A DNA stretch of 17,397 nt from Candidatus Symbiothrix sp. GTDB taxonomy: Bacteria > Bacteroidota > Bacteroidia > Bacteroidales > Azobacteroidaceae. The notes beneath the pieces are model-generated. The model was given only the letters and a program-made list of their open reading frames with translations. It was not told where the DNA came from and made no database searches. The stretch's first letter is position 1, and the number at the start of each line of letters is the position of its first letter. The stretch is from contig JAITXK010000138.1 of NCBI GenBank assembly GCA_031284765.1, positions 1-17,397 of the forward strand, in the 5' to 3' direction. The position numbers and the translations under genes are program-made. Below are positions 1 to 7,059 of the stretch, in pieces.

Positions 1-297
1 TTGGATATTCGCGTGGGCAAAGTCCTGGAATGTACCAAAGTGCCGAAAGCCGATAAATTACTGCAATTCAAAATTGATGACGGTTTAGGCGGGCGCACCA
101 TCCTTTCAGGCATTGCCGGCCAGTATCAACCCGAAGAATTGGTCGGCAAAAACATTTGCTTCATTGCCAATTTAGCACCGCGATCCATCAAAGGCATCGA
201 ATCGCAGGGCATGATTCTTTCGGCTGAAAATGCGGATGGAACATTGGCCGTTATTCAGCCGGGGAAAGAGGTCTTGCCGGGGAGTGAGGTGAAATAG
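1..297 (+). CDS. metG: Methionyl-tRNA synthetase, C-terminal tRNA-binding domain (5'-partial)
   Basis: This is the last 98 residues of methionyl-tRNA synthetase, the cytoplasmic enzyme that charges tRNA(Met). The visible part is the Trbp111/EMAP-II-like OB-fold domain appended to many bacterial MetRS proteins. It shows the D-I-R-V-G-K-V opening strand, the A-D-K-L-L segment, the R-x-I-x-S-G-I-A stretch and the G-M-I-L-S-A motif near the end. The gene enters from the left edge, so the TTG at position 1 is almost certainly an internal leucine codon and not a start. The stop is TAG at 295-297. A free-standing tRNA-binding protein is possible in principle, but the missing upstream sequence makes a MetRS tail more likely. 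Only 16 bp separate it from the convergent ATPase gene, with no obvious terminator hairpin between them. Confidence 0.88.
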   Translation: MDIRVGKVLECTKVPKADKLLQFKIDDGLGGRTILSGIAGQYQPEELVGKNICFIANLAPRSIKGIESQGMILSAENADGTLAVIQPGKEVLPGSEVK

Positions 298-313
298 CTT
301 GCCTATTTTATTG

Positions 314-1642
314 CTACACTAATTGCGAAACAGCATACAATGGATAAATGCGAATATTGGGCAGCAAACCAAAATTTTCCAACGAACACCGGATGCCAAA
401 TGGTGTTTTCTTCTCGGACATAAAAATCGAAAGGCTTTGCATTGCGCCCCTTGTGCCGGCTTTTACTTCCACTGGGACAATGTGGGCACCTTGCTGTATC
501 ACATAATCCACCTCCGCCTGACTACCGCGTTGTTCGCGTTGCCAATAGTATAGTTGTGAAGGGTAATTGCAAGGAGCGGCTTTGAGGATTTCCAATCCGG
601 CAAACAATTCCGCGATAGCACCCTTGTTGATTTGCTCAAGTGTTTCTCCAAGCAATATTTGGGATATATCTAATCGAAGAAACCGTTGCAAAATACCCGT
701 ATCGAAAATCAAGTATTTCCGGATTTTTGGATTGACTTCCGCCCCAAGTGGGATGCCATTTGCAGCAGTATGAATAACCGGATGAACAAGCCCTGCGAGC
801 GACAACAACTCTATGGCTTCTTTTATCTGTTCATGTTTAGTGGTTTGCGAGGCACGAGAATAAATAAACTTGTTCCCCGTTTGTTCCGTCACCGATAAAA
901 ACACTTCGCGCAATCTGGAAGTAGAAACACGTGCTTTGTATTTGGCAAAATCATCGTAAAAGGCGAGCATCAAATCATCGAGAATCGCTTGACAGTCCAA
1001 AAGTGAGCCTCCTTGTGAGTATGTAGCCACCACTTCGGGCATTCCACCAATCGTGATAAACCGGACTAAATGATGTAAACAACGATGATGCAATACTTCC
1101 GATAACGGTTGTTCCGGAGAAGATTTTTTTATTGCATCCGCCATTGCCTCAAACCCCATTGCCCGTAAATACTCATCAAATGAAAGCGGATACATGAACA
1201 ATGACCGTATGCGTCCAACGCCAAAAGAGGGCAATTCTTCCAATGCAAACTCCAATAATGAACCTGCCGCAATCAGATGTAATTCAGGCATGTCTTCGTA
1301 AAAAAAACGCAACGATGAAATAGCCGGAATACAAGCTTGAATTTCATCGAAGAATAGCAAAGTACGACCCTCCACTATCGGAGTGTGATAGATAACCGAC
1401 AGTTCTTCGCCTATCCGTTTAGGCGACAAACCTTTTTTAAAGACCTCTTTTACGTGGAATTCCTCATCGTCTTTCTCGAAATTCACTTCTATAAAATAGT
1501 CAAACTGCTTGGCCAATTCTCTTACCGATGAAGATTTTCCTATTTGTCGCGCTCCGCGAAGCAGTAAAGGTTTGCGAGAAACAGATTGTTTCCATTCATA
1601 TAAATAGCTGTCTATATGTCTTTTAATATATTTTTTGCTCAT
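314..1642 (-). CDS. AAA+ ATPase of the ATP-binding/DUF4143 family
   Basis: A 442-residue protein of the AAA-plus-DUF4143 type that is scattered through bacterial and archaeal genomes. Its cellular role is poorly defined. Walker A is G-A-R-Q-I-G-K-S at residues 30-37. Walker B is L-L-F-F-D-E-I at about 95-101 (D99, E100), followed by the sensor-like A-A-G-S-L-L-E-F segment at 125-132. The C-terminal third has a nuclease-like pattern, E-V-D-Y-V ... V-P-V-E-V-K, resembling the D...ExK core of PD-(D/E)xK folds. Whether it cuts DNA is unknown. The ATG at 1642 overlaps the stop of a 42-codon repeat-encoded frame by ATGA. A TATCTTTG promoter-like box sits about 20 bp upstream, so it is probably transcribed on its own. 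It lies between metG and nadE, has no metabolic link to either, and may be horizontally acquired. Confidence 0.88.
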   Translation of the reverse strand: MSKKYIKRHIDSYLYEWKQSVSRKPLLLRGARQIGKSSSVRELAKQFDYFIEVNFEKDDEEFHVKEVFKKGLSPKRIGEELSVIYHTPIVEGRTLLFFDEIQACIPAISSLRFFYEDMPELHLIAAGSLLEFALEELPSFGVGRIRSLFMYPLSFDEYLRAMGFEAMADAIKKSSPEQPLSEVLHHRCLHHLVRFITIGGMPEVVATYSQGGSLLDCQAILDDLMLAFYDDFAKYKARVSTSRLREVFLSVTEQTGNKFIYSRASQTTKHEQIKEAIELLSLAGLVHPVIHTAANGIPLGAEVNPKIRKYLIFDTGILQRFLRLDISQILLGETLEQINKGAIAELFAGLEILKAAPCNYPSQLYYWQREQRGSQAEVDYVIQQGAHIVPVEVKAGTRGAMQSLSIFMSEKKTPFGIRCSLENFGLLPNIRIYPLYAVSQLV

Positions 1643-1662
1643 AAGGTCACTTTATTTTTTTG

Positions 1663-1670
1663 CAAAGATA
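1663..1670 (-). promoter_or_regulatory. Bacteroidetes -7 promoter element for the AAA ATPase gene
   Basis: Read on the minus strand the sequence is TATCTTTG, a perfect match to the Bacteroidetes TAnnTTTG -7 consensus. It lies 20 bp upstream of the ATPase ATG at 1642, which implies a leader of roughly 15 nt. The nearest TTTG that could act as a -33 element is inside the first 33-bp repeat (1695-1698). Its gap of 24 bp is slightly longer than the usual 19-21, so the promoter may be weak or need an activator. Confidence 0.5.
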
Positions 1671-1683
1671 ACAAAAAAAGGAG

Positions 1684-1766
1684 AAAAGTCTGACCAAACA
1701 AAGCCTGTTTTTCGGAAAAAGTCTGACCAAACAAATTGTTTTTAGGGGAAAAAGTCAGACCAAACA
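1684..1766 (-). repeat. Three direct repeats with exact 33-bp period upstream of the ATPase gene
   Basis: The plus strand reads AAAAGTCTGACCAAACAAA at 1684-1702 and again at 1717-1735. A third copy with one central change, AAAAGTCAGACCAAACA, is at 1750-1766. The copies start exactly 33 bp apart. Each has a palindromic GTC-W-GAC core. The spacers between copies are not conserved, which argues for selected sites and against a recent tandem duplication. Because 33 is a multiple of three, the minus strand stays open and encodes an 11-residue repeat (F-G-x-T-F) in a possible 42-codon frame at 1639-1767. The array lies directly upstream of the -7 box at 1663-1670. I read it as a helically phased regulator-binding array; a peptide-coding role is less likely. 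Confidence 0.75.
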
Positions 1767-1829
1767 TCAAAAAAAATTCAATAGATGACAATCCATTAAA
1801 GTATGGACTGTCTGTATATTTTCCACAAA

Positions 1830-3788
1830 TCAATCCTCCAACGAACTAATTTCCTTCAGCCACAAATTGGCGCTTGCATCACTCGGCATCCGCCAATCGC
1901 CGCGGGGAGATAAATTAACCGAACCGACTTTCGGCCCATCGGGCATACACGAGCGTTTGAACTGGTTGCTGAAAAAGCGACGGAAAAAAACTTCCAACCA
2001 CTTGCGAATCACGGCATTTTCTAAAACATCCTCGAAAGCATATTGGGCCAGATAATAAATTTTGGACGGAGAAAAGCCGTAGCGTAAAGTGTAATACAGA
2101 AAAAAATCGTGCAAATCATACGGGCCAACCACGTCTTCGGTAAACTGAGTCATCTTGCCTTGTTTGTCCGCCGGCAATAGTTCGGGGCTGACAGGCGTTT
2201 CGATAATATCTATCAACGGGGATTTGCTTTGCGGATCCATTTGCGTTTCCGCTACCCATTTAATCAAGTGGCGCACCAGGGTTTTGGGAATCCCCGAATT
2301 TACGCCATACATTGACATCTGGTCGCCGTTGTAAGTTGCCCATCCCAAGGCCAATTCCGACAGGTCGCCGGTGCCGATGACAAGGCCGTTTTGTTGATTG
2401 GCCAAATCCATCAAAATTTGGGTGCGTTCGCGGGCCTGCGTGTTTTCATAGGTGACGTCATACTGTTTCGGGTCGTGGCTGATGTCTTTGAAATGCTGTT
2501 CGCAGGCGGGAATAATATTGATTTCTTTGTGGGTAATACCCAGCGATTGCATCAAATGCAGTGCATTTTGATACGTGCGGTCGCTGGTTCCATAACCCGG
2601 CATAGTTACCCCGCAAATGCTTTTGCGCGACAAGCCCAATTTGTCGGCGGTTTTTACACAGACCAAAAGGGCTAAAGTTGAATCTACTCCACCCGAGATG
2701 CCCACCACCATGGATTTGCAACAGGTGTGAAGGATGCGTTTGGCCAATCCCGCCACTTGAATGGAAAAAATTTCTTCGCAAGAGGCGCTGTAATTCTCCG
2801 TTGCGGGAATAAATGGGTAGGGCGCAATATTACGGCTCAATTGATATTCTGCTTCGCTGCTCAATTCGAGAGGAACTGCCTGGTAGGTTGGCTGGCAGGG
2901 TTTGGAGATGAAAGAGGTGTTTTTTTGCCGTTCCGCTGCCAACAATTCAAAATCAATTTCGCTGACAATCAGTTGCGATTGGAATTGAAAGCGTTGTGAT
3001 TCGGCTAATAACTTGCCGTTTTCGTAAATATAAGCATTGCCCGCATATACCAAATCGGTCGTAGATTCACCGAAACCGGCTCCGGCATACACATATCCGG
3101 CGTGGCAACGCGCCGATTGCTGACTCAACAACGATTTGACATATTGCTGTTTGCCAATCAGTTCGGGACTGGCCGAAAGATTGAAAATCAGGCTCGCCTG
3201 ATTCATCGCATGGTGCGAACTGGGCGGAATTACCGACCAGACATCCTCACAAATTTCCACTGCAAAATAGAATCCATCCCAACCGAACAAGATGTCCGAA
3301 CTGAACGGAACGATATGGTCAAGATACATCGCAACCGGAAATTTAGTTCCGTCAATTTGTTCTTTGCGGGTGTCCAAGTCGTTTTGAAAAGGTTCAAACC
3401 AACGCTTTTCATAAAATTCGGAGTAATTCGGAAGACAGGTTTTCGGAACGATGCCGTGAATTTGTCCGCTTTGGCAAATAAGGGCGCAGTTGTATAACTT
3501 GCTGTTTTCTTCCACCGGAACGCCGATGATAAAGCAAATGGACAAGTCTTGAGTTTCTTCTAAAAGGTTTTCCACTGCTTGTTCCGCGGCTTGGATGAGT
3601 GTCTGTTGTAAAAACAAATCTCCGCAAGTGTAGCCGGTGATGGACAATTCGGGGAAGCAAACAATGCTCACATCCTGTTGGTCGGCTTCAATAATCAATT
3701 GCTGGATTTGCTGTGCGTTAAATTCACAATCTGCTACTTTAAGTTCGGGAATGGCGGCGGCCACTCTGAGAAATCCATGATTGTTCAT
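1830..3788 (-). CDS. nadE: Glutamine-dependent NAD+ synthetase
   Basis: This 652-residue two-domain enzyme makes NAD+ from deamido-NAD, ATP and glutamine-derived ammonia, the last step of NAD synthesis. The N-terminal carbon-nitrogen-hydrolase (glutaminase) domain has the expected triad: E47 in C-F-P-E-L, K116 in V-P-K-T, and C180 in V-E-I-C-E-D. The C-terminal synthetase domain has the ATP-pyrophosphatase P-loop S-G-G-V-D-S at 365-370 and the conserved G-T-G-D-L-S-E and Y-G-V-N-S-G-I-P-K-T segments further on. The length fits the large glutamine-using class and not the short ammonia-only form. The start is ATG at 3788, 18 bp after nadK, so the two are probably cotranscribed. The 3' end is followed by about 60 bp of AT-rich DNA and then the 33-bp repeat array. 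Confidence 0.97.
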   Translation of the reverse strand: MNNHGFLRVAAAIPELKVADCEFNAQQIQQLIIEADQQDVSIVCFPELSITGYTCGDLFLQQTLIQAAEQAVENLLEETQDLSICFIIGVPVEENSKLYNCALICQSGQIHGIVPKTCLPNYSEFYEKRWFEPFQNDLDTRKEQIDGTKFPVAMYLDHIVPFSSDILFGWDGFYFAVEICEDVWSVIPPSSHHAMNQASLIFNLSASPELIGKQQYVKSLLSQQSARCHAGYVYAGAGFGESTTDLVYAGNAYIYENGKLLAESQRFQFQSQLIVSEIDFELLAAERQKNTSFISKPCQPTYQAVPLELSSEAEYQLSRNIAPYPFIPATENYSASCEEIFSIQVAGLAKRILHTCCKSMVVGISGGVDSTLALLVCVKTADKLGLSRKSICGVTMPGYGTSDRTYQNALHLMQSLGITHKEINIIPACEQHFKDISHDPKQYDVTYENTQARERTQILMDLANQQNGLVIGTGDLSELALGWATYNGDQMSMYGVNSGIPKTLVRHLIKWVAETQMDPQSKSPLIDIIETPVSPELLPADKQGKMTQFTEDVVGPYDLHDFFLYYTLRYGFSPSKIYYLAQYAFEDVLENAVIRKWLEVFFRRFFSNQFKRSCMPDGPKVGSVNLSPRGDWRMPSDASANLWLKEISSLED

Positions 3789-3806
3789 AAAAAATATTTT
3801 TATGGG

Positions 3807-4685
3807 TTATTCGTTTATTTTTCGGGCATCGCTTCCCCACATCAACTTGTTGCGCAAAGTGGTGTAGAAATCCTGATGCAATCGTTTAATTATCTGAATA
3901 TTGAAACCGGCTTTCTGTACATTGAGTTCGCTTCCCGACGGAAACACTTCCGAACGTCCATCCAATGAAATCAAAAAGTTTTTACTGCGCGATTCAACTT
4001 CCAACCGGATTTTGTAATCTTCGGGTATGACCAGCGGACGTACATTCAGCGAATGCGCCGCAACCGGACTCAACACAAAATTATTGGATTGCGGGATAAT
4101 AATCGGGCCGTTCACACTTAGATTGTACGCCGTTGAACCAGTGGGCGTTGCAATCAATAAGCCATCCGCCAGATATTCGGTTAGAAACACATCATTGAGA
4201 TAGGTATAAACGGCAATCATGGAAGACGTATCGCGTTTCAGAAACGCAATTTCATTCAAGGCATAATGAAATATGCCCGGGTTTACAGGCGATTCCATTT
4301 GCAGCAAACTCCTTGCTTCGATGCGGTATTGTTGGTTGAAAATCTCGTCTATGGTTTCATTGATTTCGAGGGGACTGATGTCGGCCAAAAATCCCAGCCG
4401 ACCCATGTTGATTCCCAGAATGGGAATGTTTTGGCGGCCGACCCGCGCGGCTGTCTGCAAAAAGGTGCCGTCGCCTCCCAGACTGAACACCAAATCCATG
4501 GAAAAGTTCTCCGCTTCGATTAGTCCGGTAATGGAAGGAGTAAAGGCAAATGCTTCCGACAGATAGGCGTAGAAATGCTTCTCGACCCATATCTCCGCAT
4601 TGTTTTCTTTCAAACGGTCGAAAAGCTCTTTTACGGAATTGTGTTTTCCGGACTGATAATTGCTTCCGAATATTCCGATTCTCAT
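3807..4685 (-). CDS. nadK: NAD kinase
   Basis: A 292-residue ATP-NAD kinase, the cytoplasmic enzyme that phosphorylates NAD+ to NADP+. The signature G-G-D-G-T is at residues 70-74 with the catalytic-type D72. The N-E motif is at 144-145, and the conserved T-P-T-G-S-T-A-Y segment at 180-187 is typical of the NAD-binding domain. Length is normal for the family. Its ATG at 4685 overlaps the stop of the upstream ACT-like gene by the four bases ATGA, which suggests translational coupling. It is followed 18 bp later by nadE, so the operon holds the last two steps from deamido-NAD to NADP. Confidence 0.96.
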   Translation of the reverse strand: MRIGIFGSNYQSGKHNSVKELFDRLKENNAEIWVEKHFYAYLSEAFAFTPSITGLIEAENFSMDLVFSLGGDGTFLQTAARVGRQNIPILGINMGRLGFLADISPLEINETIDEIFNQQYRIEARSLLQMESPVNPGIFHYALNEIAFLKRDTSSMIAVYTYLNDVFLTEYLADGLLIATPTGSTAYNLSVNGPIIIPQSNNFVLSPVAAHSLNVRPLVIPEDYKIRLEVESRSKNFLISLDGRSEVFPSGSELNVQKAGFNIQIIKRLHQDFYTTLRNKLMWGSDARKINE

Positions 4686-5044
4686 AATTCCAGATAGTAG
4701 ATTAATTCGTCTAAACGCTTTTGCATGGTTTCATCGGTCAGCTGCTGTTTTTGACGGCAATCAATCACATTATACTCAAAACGTTCTAAACTCCGGATGA
4801 CATTCGTGGCGTCTTCCGCATCAATGTTCAACACAACAATTTGCCTGCCGTTTTCCAACAGAGAAACAGCATTCAATAATTGGGCATTATTTTGTTCTAT
4901 CAAATGGGCGATATGCGACAACAGGTAATTTTCGGGATTCATTTCCAAAACAATCGTTGCGCCTTCGTTGCCCATTCTATTATCTCCTTGCAACTTATCT
5001 ATAAGTGCACTATAATTACTTGTTAAGAATTCTTTACTAAACAT
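4682..5044 (-). CDS. Small ACT-like protein, remnant-type relative of the nadK-linked CBS-domain protein
   Basis: About 120 residues counted from ATG at 5044; an alternative ATG at 5053 would add three. The body, from the G-A-T-I-V-L-E-M strand through S-H-I-A-H-L-I-E-Q-N-N-A-Q-L-L to R-S-L-E-R-F-E-Y-N-V, resembles an ACT-like module. As I recall, Bacteroidetes often carry this module behind a pair of CBS domains in a longer protein of about 220 residues encoded next to nadK. No CBS domains are present here. The reading frame opens as far back as 5107, but the predicted transcription start (about 5098) lies inside that extension, so a start at 5044 or 5053 is preferred. It is first in the operon and overlaps nadK by ATGA. 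A ligand-sensing role towards NAD synthesis is only an inference. Confidence 0.65.
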   Translation of the reverse strand: MFSKEFLTSNYSALIDKLQGDNRMGNEGATIVLEMNPENYLLSHIAHLIEQNNAQLLNAVSLLENGRQIVVLNIDAEDATNVIRSLERFEYNVIDCRQKQQLTDETMQKRLDELIYYLEL

Positions 5045-5078
5045 TGTTGTCATATTCAAGTAAAATAAACTACTTTTG
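5044..5078 (+). promoter_or_regulatory. Promoter of the exbB operon
   Basis: TTGTTG at 5044-5049 is followed after 21 bp by TACTTTTG at 5071-5078, matching the Bacteroidetes TTG/TTTG (-33) and TAnnTTTG (-7) pattern with normal spacing. Transcription would start near 5084 and leave a leader of about 55 nt before the exbB ATG at 5139. The -33 element touches the start codon of the minus-strand ACT-like gene. Confidence 0.6.
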
Positions 5079-5104
5079 TATTCTGATTTTGCTGTAAGAG
5101 CATA

Positions 5105-5137
5105 CAAATTTAGCTATTTATATTTAGAAATTACAAA
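5105..5137 (-). promoter_or_regulatory. Promoter of the ACT-like/nadK/nadE operon
   Basis: Read on the minus strand, TTTG (5137-5134) is followed after 21 bp by TAAATTTG (5112-5105), a good Bacteroidetes -33/-7 pair. The predicted start near 5098 lies downstream of the longest possible ORF start (5107). This supports ATG 5053 or 5044 as the real translation start of the first gene. The promoter faces the exbB promoter at 5044-5078. Confidence 0.55.
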
Positions 5138-5138
5138 T

Positions 5139-5849
5139 ATGAGTCTATTACTTTTTTTTCAAGAGGGTTCGGCACCCGTTTTGACGGCTGTAGAAGCAAT
5201 TTCCACCCCTCAACCTACCGAAGTTCAAATGAATATTTTAGACCTTGCCATCAAAGGCGGGTGGGTCATGATTCCAATTGTTGTTTTGTTTATGATTGCC
5301 GCCGGCATTTTTATTGAACGTTTTTTAGTCATTTCCAAGGCCGCCAGGGAAGACGATACATTCATGGATAGAATCAAGGATTATATTCACGAAGGCAATA
5401 TTAAAACCGCCGAGAAATTGTGCAAAAAAACAAATACGCCTTATGCCCGCATGATTGAAAAAGGCATCCAACGCTTGGACCGTCCGATGAATGATATTCT
5501 GGTTTCGATCGAAAACGTGGGAAGTATTGAAGTAGCCAAATTGGAAAAAGGCTTCCCGTGGATTGCCTCAACCGCTGCCATTGCGCCGATGTTGGGCTTT
5601 TTCGGTACGGTAACCGGTATGGTTCGCGCCTTTTTCGATATGGCCAATGCCGGTAGTGCAGTCGATATCGCTTTGTTGTCGTCGGGTATTTATCAGGCTT
5701 TGGTTACCACGGTTGCCGGACTATCTGTCGGCATTCCCGCCTTGCTCGCCTACAATTATTTAACGGCTAAAGTGGATGGCGTGATTACCAAAATGGAATT
5801 ACGCACCATGGATTTCATGGATTTATTGAACGAACCGGCAAAAGAATAA
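5139..5849 (+). CDS. exbB: MotA/TolQ/ExbB proton-channel family protein
   Basis: A 236-residue inner-membrane protein that, with ExbD, should form the proton channel energising a TonB-type transducer. Three hydrophobic stretches are visible: about 41-66, 138-167 and 176-208. The last two carry the family hallmarks, L-G-F-F-G-T-V-T-G-M and A-L-V-T-T-V-A-G-L-S-V-G-I-P-A. The large loop between the first and second segments is charged, as expected for the cytoplasmic domain. I chose ATG 5139 because it follows the predicted transcription start; the open frame reaches back to 5076 only by running through the promoter. It is the first gene of a six-gene operon, with two bases between its stop and exbD. 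Confidence 0.93.
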   Translation: MSLLLFFQEGSAPVLTAVEAISTPQPTEVQMNILDLAIKGGWVMIPIVVLFMIAAGIFIERFLVISKAAREDDTFMDRIKDYIHEGNIKTAEKLCKKTNTPYARMIEKGIQRLDRPMNDILVSIENVGSIEVAKLEKGFPWIASTAAIAPMLGFFGTVTGMVRAFFDMANAGSAVDIALLSSGIYQALVTTVAGLSVGIPALLAYNYLTAKVDGVITKMELRTMDFMDLLNEPAKE

Positions 5850-5851
5850 CA

Positions 5852-6259
5852 ATGGCTATCAAAAGAAGAAAAAAAACAATTGTGGAATTCAGCATGGCCT
5901 CCATGACGGATATGATTTTTTTGCTGCTCATATTCTTCATGATTACCTCCACGCTGGTTACACCCAATGCGATTAAAGTGGTGTTGCCTCAAAGTACGCA
6001 GCAAACGATGACCAAGCCTCTGGCACGGGTAACGATTGACAAAAATTTGGATTATTTTATCGCTCTCGGCAATCAACGGGAAGTGCAGGTGGTATTCGAA
6101 GACATTGTTCCCTTTTTGCAGAAAGGGTTCGCACAGGACAACGAAATGTATGTCGCCCTCTATGCCGATGAAACGATTCCATATTCTGAAGTGATCCGGG
6201 TAATGGATGTAGTAAATCAGAATAATTTAAAAATGATGTTGGTAACACGACCGAAATGA
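5852..6259 (+). CDS. exbD: ExbD/TolR family biopolymer transport protein
   Basis: A 135-residue single-span membrane protein. A basic N-terminus (K-R-R-K-K) precedes the transmembrane helix at about 19-38, which carries the essential-type aspartate D20 in M-A-S-M-T-D-M-I-F-L-L-L-I-F-F-M. In ExbD/TolR proteins this residue takes part in proton conduction. The rest is a periplasmic domain of normal size. The gene lies 2 bp after exbB and overlaps the tonB-like gene by ATGA, so the three are one translationally coupled unit. ExbD fits better than TolR because a TonB-like protein follows and no tolA, tolB or pal is present. Confidence 0.93.
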   Translation: MAIKRRKKTIVEFSMASMTDMIFLLLIFFMITSTLVTPNAIKVVLPQSTQQTMTKPLARVTIDKNLDYFIALGNQREVQVVFEDIVPFLQKGFAQDNEMYVALYADETIPYSEVIRVMDVVNQNNLKMMLVTRPK

Positions 6260-7059
6260 AATTGACAAAAGAACAACTATATGGATTTACTGGATCGGTC
6301 TTGATCAGTCTGATACTGATTCTGCTGTTGTCGGTTTTGTTTTTACGGACAGAAATCCGGGCGGAAGAATCCGGTATTCCGGTCAATTTCGGAACCGTTG
6401 ACTGGGCTTTCGGCGCGGAAGAACCGGCCGAATTGAGCAACAATCCGGAAATTGGAGAACCCACCCCTGAAATTATTCCGGAACCCGTACCCCCCACACC
6501 CAATCCCGCCGTCATCACCCAAAATACAGAACAAACCGCTGCCGTTGATGCCGCTAAAGAAAAAGAACGGAAAGCCGAACAAGCCCGCAAAGAAGCCGAG
6601 AAACGCCGTTTGGAACAAGAAAAACGGGAAAAAGAATTGATAAATCAAACCATGGCCAATGCTTTCGGCAAAGGCAATTCCTCCTCCACGAGTGAAGGCA
6701 CAGCCGCTTCCGGGTCCGGCAATCAAGGCAGCCCGCAAGGAAATGCACCTACAGGCTCTTATGCCGGCGTAGGAGGCTCGGGCACATTTGATTTGCAAGG
6801 ACGGGGACTTTCCGGTTCCAACACCCTCATCACTCCTTCTCAAGAATCAATAGTGCAGGAAGGTACGATTGTGGTCGAAATTACGGTTAATCCGCAAGGA
6901 AATGTTATTCAGGCCACCGTCCGCTTGCGAGGCACGAATATCGACGACATCCGGATGCGCAAATCTGCTATTGATGCAGCAAAGAAAAATAAGTTTACGA
7001 TAATGAACGGAACGAATAATCAGACGGGAACAATCACCTATAAATATACATTGAAATGA
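6256..7059 (+). CDS. TonB-family energy transducer
   Basis: A 267-residue protein with a short cytoplasmic N-terminus, one membrane anchor at about 10-30, a proline/glutamate-rich stretch at about 62-85, and a strongly charged Lys/Glu/Arg helix at about 98-128. A Gly/Ser-rich linker (about 139-190) leads to a C-terminal domain with V-V-E-I-T-V-N-P-Q-G-N-V, the TonB C-terminal strand pattern. It probably links the ExbB/ExbD proton channel to outer-membrane receptors. The charged helix recalls TolA, so a Ton/Tol hybrid role cannot be excluded. The gene overlaps exbD (ATGA at 6256-6259) and the DJ-1 gene (ATGA at 7056-7059). Its low-complexity codons create long antisense frames that are not genes. 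Confidence 0.87.
   Translation: MKLTKEQLYGFTGSVLISLILILLLSVLFLRTEIRAEESGIPVNFGTVDWAFGAEEPAELSNNPEIGEPTPEIIPEPVPPTPNPAVITQNTEQTAAVDAAKEKERKAEQARKEAEKRRLEQEKREKELINQTMANAFGKGNSSSTSEGTAASGSGNQGSPQGNAPTGSYAGVGGSGTFDLQGRGLSGSNTLITPSQESIVQEGTIVVEITVNPQGNVIQATVRLRGTNIDDIRMRKSAIDAAKKNKFTIMNGTNNQTGTITYKYTLK

Noticed and set aside
298..313. Terminator between convergent metG and the ATPase gene
   Set aside because: Only 16 bp are available and no hairpin or T-run is visible.
1639..1833. 64-codon minus-strand frame starting at TTG 1833 between nadE and the ATPase
   Set aside because: The first third has no support, the TTG start only just clears the nadE stop, and the rest is the 33-bp repeat array. 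The repeat explains the open frame. Kept as a finding, not as a gene.
6343..6843. 166-codon antisense frame opposite the tonB-like gene, plus a 177-codon one at 6057-6590
   Set aside because: Both lie opposite well-supported genes with Pro/Lys/Gly-rich, biased codons. Their products are low-complexity with no domain.
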